A stretch of 64,000 bases of DNA from Flavivirga amylovorans. Lineage in GTDB: Bacteria > Bacteroidota > Bacteroidia > Flavobacteriales > Flavobacteriaceae. Every line of letters begins with the position of its first letter. The stretch's first letter is position 1. This document shows positions 35,763 through 42,729 of this stretch, one piece after another. The stretch is taken from positions 558,001-622,000 of the forward strand of contig NZ_JAUOEM010000003.1 of the NCBI RefSeq assembly GCF_030540875.1, given 5' to 3'. The notes beneath the pieces are model-generated. The model saw only the letters and a list, made by a program, of their open reading frames with translations, was not told where the DNA came from and did not search any database. The position numbers and the translations under genes are program-made.

Positions 35763-36467
35763 ATGTTTATGAAAAACATCACTAGCAATTTAAATTTGAC
35801 CGACTATAAGCTTAGTAAAAAAACTGCACATATCATATTTGTTTCACCTATAATTATAACTTTCATAGTTGGACTACTACTAATTTTAAAACCTACTAAA
35901 TCGTTTGGTTTTTGGCTGCTTGACGAAAACGCGCCAATAGAAATGTTAACATTTGTTTCTTTAATAATTGGTGGCATTTTTGGCAGTTGGTTTAGTTTAA
36001 AATATTCAAAATACATGGAAAAATATATAACAGTATTCTATTTGTTTTTTTCTATATGTTTGATTTTGATTGCCATGGAAGAAATTGCTTGGGGACAATG
36101 GTTTTTTCATTTTGATACTCCTGAAAAATGGGCTAAAATTAATAAGCAAGGAGAAACAACAATTCACAATATAAAGGGAATTCATGGCCATAATGAAAAC
36201 CTTAGACTTCTTTTTGGGCTTGGAGGGTTAATAGGAATATTTGTGGGTAATTATAAAAAACTAAAAAAAATTAGTGTTCCTAAACTTTTATTTTTTTGGT
36301 TCTTAATTATTTTTTTTCACTCACTTCTTGATGTTCTAACATCTATGGATAATAATAATCAACCTATGCAAAGAATCTCAGAACTTATAGAAATGCTTAT
36401 TGGAGGTAGTGCACTTTTATATTTATGGTTAAACTACAAAATGATAAAATCACATCATTTGTACTAA
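35763..36467 (+). CDS. Multi-pass membrane protein with EEIAWGQ motif, copy 2
   Basis: The 234-residue product is a tandem paralogue of the previous gene, keeping GFWLLDENAPIEMLTFV, LIAMEEIAWGQWFFHFDTPE (about 100-119), KWAKINKQGETTIHNIKG and a similar helix pattern. It is 77 bp downstream and probably in the same transcript. A second ATG three codons in (MKNITSN) could also be the start. It converges with the gene at 36470, with stop codons 2 bp apart. Function unknown. Confidence 0.75.
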   Translation: MFMKNITSNLNLTDYKLSKKTAHIIFVSPIIITFIVGLLLILKPTKSFGFWLLDENAPIEMLTFVSLIIGGIFGSWFSLKYSKYMEKYITVFYLFFSICLILIAMEEIAWGQWFFHFDTPEKWAKINKQGETTIHNIKGIHGHNENLRLLFGLGGLIGIFVGNYKKLKKISVPKLLFFWFLIIFFHSLLDVLTSMDNNNQPMQRISELIEMLIGGSALLYLWLNYKMIKSHHLY

Positions 36468-36469
36468 CC

Positions 36470-37141
36470 TTATTTTTGCAAATACAATTTCAAATGGGAA
36501 TAGTTCATGAAAACATATGATAAAATAATGCTCATGACCAACATTTCTCCGCCATCTTCAATAACTGCTATTTTATTTTTTTGAATGGGTAAAGCTACAT
36601 GAATTAAATCTACAAATACACCAAAAAAAGCTAGCATTATTATAAAAAGAGCAAGTGTTCTTGTTATTTCTCTTTCTCTAATTCCACCTTTAATATATGC
36701 TAATAGAAGTAAAATCAAAAAACTAACACCTACAGAAAGTGACACAAGGATTTCACCGAAATCTACAGACCGTAAATTAAATTGAGGGGTTATATTAAAA
36801 TAATTAGCTAATAATTCACCGTAGTTCTCGTGTATACTTAAGGAATCATCTAACAATAAATACAAAAAAAATACAGACCATATAAAATATGTTATTTTCT
36901 TTTTTCTAATAAAAATAAAAAGTAGTAATAAAAATATCCAATACTCTTTTATATATTGAAACACTTCTGAATAACCAAAGTCTTTCTCTAAGGAATAGTT
37001 AGAATTATCATCAGTGATACCATAGAGATAAAGTGTATGAATAAAAACAAATATCAAATCGGTTAAAATTAATAAGCAGAGTAAGCCATTTTCTTTTTTA
37101 ATAAAAGTTTTAACATCTTTAAAGATCAAGTTTATATTCAT
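36470..37141 (-). CDS. Multi-pass membrane protein of unknown function with LDDSLSIHENYG motif
   Basis: The 223-residue product has about six hydrophobic helices (about 20-37, 70-84, 88-98, 132-150, 163-182, 198-212) with a LLLDDSLSIHENYGELL segment (about 96-112) on the loop-helix border. The acidic/His pattern inside a helix-rich protein is reminiscent of the EEISWGQ proteins next to it, though direct homology is not clear. It is 18 bp after the HAD gene on the same strand and may be co-transcribed with the ATP-grasp/HAD pair. Family not recognised. Confidence 0.65.
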   Translation of the reverse strand: MNINLIFKDVKTFIKKENGLLCLLILTDLIFVFIHTLYLYGITDDNSNYSLEKDFGYSEVFQYIKEYWIFLLLLFIFIRKKKITYFIWSVFFLYLLLDDSLSIHENYGELLANYFNITPQFNLRSVDFGEILVSLSVGVSFLILLLLAYIKGGIREREITRTLALFIIMLAFFGVFVDLIHVALPIQKNKIAVIEDGGEMLVMSIILSYVFMNYSHLKLYLQK

Positions 37142-37159
37142 AATTAAGAATTCATTTTC

Positions 37160-37828
37160 TTATTGATTAATTATTTCTTTTAACTGTAAAAATTCAGTAA
37201 TTGTTTTTTGTGCAAAATATTCTTCATTTACTGTTTCTTCATCTTGTTTATGTATATTTAAACCATTATTTTTTAGACATATCGTTGTCCAATTAAGTTT
37301 ATTTGGCGAAACAAAATCTTTACCAATATTATCACCTACATAATAATAAACACCTTCCCCAAACATTTTTTCAAAATGTTTGTAATTATTAATATTAGGC
37401 TTTTCACTACCAAATTCTTCAGATATTACAATTTCTGAAAACCATCTATTAAGCCGTAATGCCCTAATTTTGCTTCGTTGTTGAATGCTTCTGCCATCTG
37501 TTAATAATGCAAGATCTATATTTGCTTTTTTTAAGTTATTCAATACAGATATTCTATCTTCTGATAAACTTATATTAGGTTGATGCTTTCTGTATATACT
37601 CAACAATTCTTCTACAGTAAATTGTAAATTGTACGCTTTAATTATTTCTAAGAAAACATTTTTATTACTGTAAAAATAATCAAGCATCTTATCATTTATA
37701 GCATCTTTATTAATGTTGATCTTATTAGAGATCTTTACAGCTATTTCATTAAAAGCAGACTTTAAATAGTCTATTTCGTTATAAAGCGTATCATCTAAAT
37801 CAAAAACAACTATTTTTTTAGTTTTCAT
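37160..37828 (-). CDS. HAD-superfamily hydrolase
   Basis: The 222-residue protein has HAD motif I in VVFDLDDTLYNEIDYL (about 7-22), motif II in DLALLTDGRS (about 110-119), a Lys in FGSEKPN and motif IV in YYVGDNIGKDF (about 175-185). It is a probable phosphatase acting on a sugar phosphate or similar small molecule. Its start overlaps the end of the ATP-grasp gene by 11 bp, so the two are translationally coupled and probably work in one pathway. Confidence 0.9.
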   Translation of the reverse strand: MKTKKIVVFDLDDTLYNEIDYLKSAFNEIAVKISNKININKDAINDKMLDYFYSNKNVFLEIIKAYNLQFTVEELLSIYRKHQPNISLSEDRISVLNNLKKANIDLALLTDGRSIQQRSKIRALRLNRWFSEIVISEEFGSEKPNINNYKHFEKMFGEGVYYYVGDNIGKDFVSPNKLNWTTICLKNNGLNIHKQDEETVNEEYFAQKTITEFLQLKEIINQ

Positions 37829-38786
37829 AACTATGTACTAAAACTTCATTATCGTACCTAAGCATTAATAAATTTTCTTCCCAATCATTATAATAATTTA
37901 ACTCTTCGTTTAAAAGGTATTCCTGAATTAACCATTTTGGGTAGTTGCCCCCTGCCAAATATGATAACGGATACCCTCCACCAAATCTAGGGTTAACTTC
38001 AATCCCCATTAAGTTTTTATTTGTTTTATGCAAAAACAATTGAACAGTGATGCATCCTCTAGCTCCTTTTAAATGCTTAAAATTACTTTCAATTAAAGGT
38101 ATAATTTGGTTCTTTTTGGTAACACCTTTACTTACTTCTCCTCCACGTATTTCAATTCGTTTTCTTGGAATGACACATTTTAAAATACTACTTTTATCAT
38201 AATATAGATCGCATGTATACTCATCATAATCATCATGGTTCAAATATTCAAAAAAGTAAAGTAGATTATTATTTTTGTGATATTTAGATATTTGATCTTC
38301 ACTTTTAACAATGTAGTTTTCATCACTACCACTCCCATTAATTGGTTTTATAAATATGGGAAGTTTATAATTATCTTTAGAATAGACTTTGGGTACTTCA
38401 ATATTTAATTTATTAAATAAACTTTGAGATAATAGTTTATTATTACATTTCTTTATAAGTTTTTTACTTGATAATACTAGCTGGATCTTAAATTTTAAAA
38501 ACTTTTTCTTATTCTTTGCTAATACCGAAAGCTCTGTGTCTAGGGTAGGAATTATTAAGCTAACATTGTTTTCTATGCATATTTTCAACAATGCATCTAT
38601 ATAAGCCGGATCTTCAATCTCACAAATTTTAAATGCCTTATCAGAAATTTGGCTTGCAGCAGAGAGACTAGGTAATGCATCAACAACAAACACTTTGCCT
38701 GAAGGGTCAACTTTAGTTAGCTCGTTCTTAAATGCTTTAACTAGAGAAACTCTTCTTCCTCCAGAAGTTATTAAAATATTACTCAT
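37818..38786 (-). CDS. ATP-grasp-domain ligase (CarB-like)
   Basis: The 322-residue protein starts with an N-terminal Rossmann-like NILITSGGRRVSLVKAFKN (about 3-21), then an ATP-grasp domain with PIFIKPINGSGSDENYIV (about 148-165), a metal-binding region in GIEVNPRFGGGYPLSYLAGG (about 272-291), and YDEYTCDLYYD. ATP-grasp enzymes join a carboxylate to an amine or thiol via an acyl-phosphate. In surface-glycan loci they can attach amino acids to sugars, but this is inferred. It overlaps the HAD gene by 11 bp and lies 37 bp after a GT2 gene. Confidence 0.88.
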   Translation of the reverse strand: MSNILITSGGRRVSLVKAFKNELTKVDPSGKVFVVDALPSLSAASQISDKAFKICEIEDPAYIDALLKICIENNVSLIIPTLDTELSVLAKNKKKFLKFKIQLVLSSKKLIKKCNNKLLSQSLFNKLNIEVPKVYSKDNYKLPIFIKPINGSGSDENYIVKSEDQISKYHKNNNLLYFFEYLNHDDYDEYTCDLYYDKSSILKCVIPRKRIEIRGGEVSKGVTKKNQIIPLIESNFKHLKGARGCITVQLFLHKTNKNLMGIEVNPRFGGGYPLSYLAGGNYPKWLIQEYLLNEELNYYNDWEENLLMLRYDNEVLVHSYEN

Positions 38787-38823
38787 ATAATTGGTTGGTT
38801 TCCTATTAGATAGGGTAATTAGT

Positions 38824-39849
38824 TTATAATAATGTCTTTTTTCTGAAAAATGGATTTATCATCCAAAAAATAAAATAATATAAAAATTTAACATTGAAAA
38901 TGTTAGAGATAACAATGTAAGCTATTCCATTATAATCGTTTCCTAAAAAGGAAGTTAGAGGGTATGCCTTTATACGAGACATATTATTAATAATAACTTT
39001 AACTTGTTTTAATCTTATTGTAGATTTTAATATTCTTATCATCATAAAAAAAACAAAAGATTGTTGTCTTGCTTTTAATCTTTTAATGCAAAGGCTATTT
39101 TTATTACTGGGATTATTAATACTCTCAATAAGCGAATTAAATACCAATGCTGCATTCTCATTATCGTATATAACATTTAGATAATGGTCTGGTTCTCTAC
39201 TTGTCATTGCCGATCCAACTCTCTTTACATGCCTGTGCACATCTATTGGTAATTGAGTAATAAAATGAGTTTTTATAAACAAAGATGTTGTGAAAATAGC
39301 ATCTTCCATCCATCGTCCTTCTATAAATTTAACCCCACTTTTCTTTAGAAAATCTCGATTAATAATATACCACCAGACTTCACTTTTATAGCCAACATTT
39401 CCAATATAATCTATCCCATTCATTTTATTTAATGCATAGGCCTTATTTCTGTCTGAAACAGATTCTAGCAAACTAAAAAGACTTGTTCCTGTAGACAAAA
39501 ATGTTAAAATTTCTAACTCGTAGGTATCACTATAATCTAAAATTAACCGTAATACATTATTGGCTAAATAATCGTCTGGATCAATAAAATAGACATACTT
39601 TCCTTTAGCTAAATCTATTCCTTTATTTCTAGCACTACCAACACCTCCATTTTCCTTATTATAAATAATAATATTTGAGTGTTTATCGCTAAACTGTTTT
39701 GCTATAGAAATACTATCATCCTTTGAACCATCATTAATTATAAGTATTTCATATTCATTTTCATGTAAATCTTGATTTAAAAGACTCTCAATACATCTAG
39801 CTATGTACTTTTCTACATTATAAACAGGAATTATGATACTTAATCTCAA
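38824..39849 (-). CDS. GT2-family glycosyltransferase, paralogue 3 (TTG start)
   Basis: The 341-residue protein has SIIIPVYNVEKYIARCIESL (about 4-23), ILIINDGSKDDSISIAKQF, YFIDPDDYLANNVL (about 91-104) and RWMEDAIFTTSLF, with the same C-terminal plan as the two other GT2 genes (IKAYPLTSFLGNDYNGIAY, hydrophobic end). The start is TTG: the conserved N-terminal strand begins at once, and no in-frame ATG is seen in the codons just upstream. It is the first gene of the minus-strand run that continues through the ATP-grasp and HAD genes. Confidence 0.88.
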   Translation of the reverse strand: MRLSIIIPVYNVEKYIARCIESLLNQDLHENEYEILIINDGSKDDSISIAKQFSDKHSNIIIYNKENGGVGSARNKGIDLAKGKYVYFIDPDDYLANNVLRLILDYSDTYELEILTFLSTGTSLFSLLESVSDRNKAYALNKMNGIDYIGNVGYKSEVWWYIINRDFLKKSGVKFIEGRWMEDAIFTTSLFIKTHFITQLPIDVHRHVKRVGSAMTSREPDHYLNVIYDNENAALVFNSLIESINNPSNKNSLCIKRLKARQQSFVFFMMIRILKSTIRLKQVKVIINNMSRIKAYPLTSFLGNDYNGIAYIVISNIFNVKFLYYFIFWMINPFFRKKTLL

Positions 39850-40089
39850 TATACTATTTTGTTTAGAATTGTTTCTTAGTTCGCTAGTAAATTAAGATAA
39901 GTAACAACAAAATTTATACTTTAATGATTATAAAAGTCGAAATAATAATAAGTAAGGTGCTCCCTCTTAAGTTAATAGCGATTAAATATAAATTTTAAAT
40001 TTACAAAGCATCAATAAATTCGATTATCTGTTGAATTCTCCTATGTAAACATATATTATATTGTATTTTTGTTCAAAACAAAATAACCT

Positions 40090-41200
40090 ATGATTACTTC
40101 AGATCAGATTAAAGATCTTAATACCCGCCTAGACAAACTTAGGCACTATCTTTGACGTAGATGTCAAGCTTATAGAAATACAGAACGAAGAAGAACAAAC
40201 GTTCGATCCCAATTTTTGGAATGACCCAAAAGCTGCAGAAGCGATTATGAAATCGCTTAGAGTTAAGAAAAAATGGGTAGAAGATTATAATAAAATAAAA
40301 ACACTGATAGAAGATCTAGAGGTGCTTTATGAGTTTTATAAAGAAGGTGAATTTACCATAGAAGATGTTGAAGAATTATATAACGGCGCATCAAATTTAC
40401 TAGAAGATGTTGAGTTTAAAAATATGCTTTCTGATGAAGGTGATAGCCTAAGTGCTGTTTTACAGATTACAGCTGGTGCTGGTGGTACCGAAAGCTGTGA
40501 TTGGGCCAGTATGTTAATGCGTATGTATTTAATGTATGCCGAAAAAAGCGGATTTAAAGTAAAAGAACTTAACTTCCAAGAAGGTGACGTTGCTGGCATA
40601 AAAACAGTGACTTTAGAAATTGAAGGTGACTTTTCTTTTGGCTGGTTAAAAGGTGAAAACGGAGTACACCGCCTGGTGAGGATTTCTCCTTTTGATAGTA
40701 ATGCAAAGCGACATACCAGTTTTGCTTCCGTTTACGTATATCCGTTAGTTGATGATACTATTGAAATTGATATTAACCCAGCTGATATTGAAATTACAAC
40801 TGCCAGATCCAGTGGTGCCGGAGGTCAAAATGTTAATAAGGTCGAAACCAAAGTGCAATTAACCCATAAACCAACAGGAATTCAAATTTCATGCTCTGAA
40901 ACAAGATCACAGCATGATAATAGGTCCCGTGCCATGCAAATGTTAAAATCACAATTATATGAAATCGAACTTCAAAAGCAATTAGCGCAACGCGACGACA
41001 TTGAAGCTGGTAAAATGAAAATTGAATGGGGTAGTCAAATTCGCAATTATGTGATGCATCCTTATAAATTGGTAAAAGATGTAAGAACTGCTCATGAAAC
41101 AGGAAATGTTGATGCCGTTATGGATGGAAACATAGATGAGTTTTTAAAGTCTTATTTAATGACTATGGGACAAAAAGTAGAAGACGATAATCAATTATAA
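40090..41200 (+). CDS. prfB: Peptide chain release factor 2 with programmed +1 frameshift
   Basis: Translation starts at the ATG at 40090 and reaches an in-frame TGA at 40153 after 21 codons; a +1 shift at CTTTGA continues the product through to 41200, giving about 369 residues. The shifted frame carries the RF2 stop-recognition SPF ([12 protein letters not shown]) and the GGQ peptidyl-hydrolysis motif ([20 protein letters not shown]). It releases nascent chains at UGA and UAA. The frameshift autoregulates RF2: when RF2 is scarce, the ribosome pauses at UGA and shifts. A TATTTTTG -7 box lies at 40064-40071. The downstream frame alone, starting at 40247, would lack the N-terminus. Confidence 0.95.
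40141..40156 (+). promoter_or_regulatory. prfB: prfB programmed +1 frameshift site
   Basis: AGG (40141-40143) serves as an internal Shine-Dalgarno, 6 bases before CTT; then CTT TGA C (40150-40156) is the same slippery stop as in E. coli prfB, with TATCTTTGAC kept. T40153 is skipped so that GAC is read next. Confidence 0.93.
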
Positions 41201-41249
41201 AACATTTGTAAAGAATCCTATATGAATTGATATTTAATTTAAAGACGTT

Positions 41250-41648
41250 ATGAGGACACTAGTATTTTTTATTTTTTTAGCTACGAGTATCAGCTATGGA
41301 CAACAAGGCGATAAAATTTCTACAATAGATTTTGTTCAAATCTTAAATGATAACAAAGAAGAAGCTGCATTCTACTATCAAAATAATTGGAAAGTGCTTA
41401 GAAAGATGGCCATTAAAAAAAAGTATATTCATTCGTTTCAAATATTAGAAACACCAGCAAATGAAGATGCTCCGTTTCATTTAATGCTTATTACTACTTA
41501 TTTAAATGAAGAACAATATAAACTTAGAGAAGATCATTTTTCTGAATTAATAAAAGAAAAAGGCAAATTAGAGCTATTAAATGATAAAAAGCCGGGAGCG
41601 TTTAGAAAAACACTATTTAGTAAAGAAAAAACCCTTCATTGGAAATAA
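41250..41648 (+). CDS. Small exported protein of unknown function
   Basis: The 132-residue product has a signal peptide (about residues 1-17, MRTLVFFIFLATSISYG) and a mature part with an alternating helix/strand pattern (VQILNDNKEEAAFYYQNNWK, PFHLMLITTYLNEEQY). This is reminiscent of small alpha/beta periplasmic proteins, but the family is not recognised. Its 3' end slightly overlaps possible upstream starts of the HAD gene. It lies 49 bp after prfB and may be part of that transcript. Confidence 0.6.
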   Translation: MRTLVFFIFLATSISYGQQGDKISTIDFVQILNDNKEEAAFYYQNNWKVLRKMAIKKKYIHSFQILETPANEDAPFHLMLITTYLNEEQYKLREDHFSELIKEKGKLELLNDKKPGAFRKTLFSKEKTLHWK

Positions 41649-41682
41649 AAAAACGGCAGTAACATTATTTAAAAAGCAATAC

Positions 41683-42300
41683 ATGAATACAATAGATACA
41701 ATAATTTTTGATCTCGGAGGCGTTTTAATAGATTGGAATCCAGAATATGTTTATTTAGATGAATTTAACGGAGATCGCCAAAAAATGCAGTGGTTTTTCG
41801 ATAATATCTGTACAAGCGATTGGAATGAAAATCAGGACGCAGGTTACCCTATGGATAAAGCTACAGAAGAACGAGTGGCACTTTTTCCAGAACATGAAGC
41901 CTTAATTAGAATGTTTTATGGAAGATGGGTAGAAATGCTAGGAGAACAAATAGACGGTACTGTAAAGATTCTTAAAGCACTTAAAGAATCTAATAAATAT
42001 AAAGTTGTTGCTTTAACCAATTGGAGTGGTGAGACCTTCCCTATCGCTTTAGATAAATTTGATTTTTTACAATGGTTTGAAGGTATTATAGTCTCTGGCG
42101 ATGAAAAAACCAGGAAACCTTTTGATGAAATTTATAACCTTACTCTAGATCGTTTTAATATCACTGTTGAAAAATCAATTTTTATTGATGATAATTTAAG
42201 AAACATTGAAGCTGCTAATGCTCTGGGGATTAACGGAATTCAATTTAAATCTCCAGAACAACTTATTCAACAATTAAAAAATTATAACATTCATTTATAA
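41683..42300 (+). CDS. HAD-superfamily phosphatase (YihX-like)
   Basis: The start is placed at the ATG at 41683 (MNTIDTIIFDLGGVLIDWNP), because the longer frame runs into the preceding gene. The 205-residue enzyme has motif I in IIFDLGGVLIDWNPEYVY (about 7-24), motif II in VVALTNWSGETF (about 107-118), a Lys in EKTRKP and motif IV in SIFIDDNLRNIEAANALG (about 166-183). Small sugar-phosphate phosphatases such as YihX share this layout. Its stop overlaps the start of the next gene (TAATG). Confidence 0.88.
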   Translation: MNTIDTIIFDLGGVLIDWNPEYVYLDEFNGDRQKMQWFFDNICTSDWNENQDAGYPMDKATEERVALFPEHEALIRMFYGRWVEMLGEQIDGTVKILKALKESNKYKVVALTNWSGETFPIALDKFDFLQWFEGIIVSGDEKTRKPFDEIYNLTLDRFNITVEKSIFIDDNLRNIEAANALGINGIQFKSPEQLIQQLKNYNIHL

Positions 42301-42641
42301 TGATAAAAATATACCATAACAATCGTTGTAGTAAATCTCGTTGCGGATTAGAAATACTTGAAAAATCCGGTAAAGAATTTGAGATAGTTAAATACTTAGA
42401 AGATGTACCAAATAAAAAGGAATTAAAAGATTTAATAAACCTTTTAGGCATAAAACCTATAGAGCTCATTAGAAAAAATGAATCTATTTGGAAAGAAAAG
42501 TTTAAAAACAAAGATTTAAGTGATGCCGAAATTATTACTGCTATGATTGAAAACCCAAAGTTAATAGAACGCCCAATTATTATAAATGGCAAAAAAGCAG
42601 TTATAGGTAGACCACCAGAAAAAATCTTAGATATTATTTAA
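42300..42641 (+). CDS. ArsC/Spx-type thioredoxin-fold protein (arsenate-reductase-like)
   Basis: The 113-residue protein has an active-site-like cysteine at residue 10 in YHNNRCSKSRCG, then LGIKPIELIRKNE and the ArsC-typical end RPIIINGKKAVIGRPPEKIL. Glutaredoxin-linked arsenate reductases and YffB-type relatives share this form. No arsenic operon surrounds it; it is fused in the transcript to a HAD phosphatase by a TAATG overlap, so a housekeeping thiol role is more likely than arsenic defence. That last point is inference. Confidence 0.85.
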   Translation: MIKIYHNNRCSKSRCGLEILEKSGKEFEIVKYLEDVPNKKELKDLINLLGIKPIELIRKNESIWKEKFKNKDLSDAEIITAMIENPKLIERPIIINGKKAVIGRPPEKILDII

Positions 42642-42729
42642 GACCTTTACGCTCTCTTATTAACACAATTTTAACCATTCCTCATTAAACCTTAAGTTAC
42701 TTTTACTGTTTATATAGTAAATCTAATTA

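Noticed and set aside
35804-36191. Minus-strand frames across the second EEIAWGQ gene
   Set aside because: They overlap a clear paralogue pair and end within it; no support.
40247-41200. prfB as a shorter gene starting at the ATG at 40247
   Set aside because: The upstream frame plus the CTTTGAC shift site clearly gives the full RF2 N-terminus.
42300-42641. Arsenic-resistance operon
   Set aside because: Only one ArsC-like protein is present, with no ArsR, ArsB or Acr3 gene; a housekeeping thiol role is more likely.
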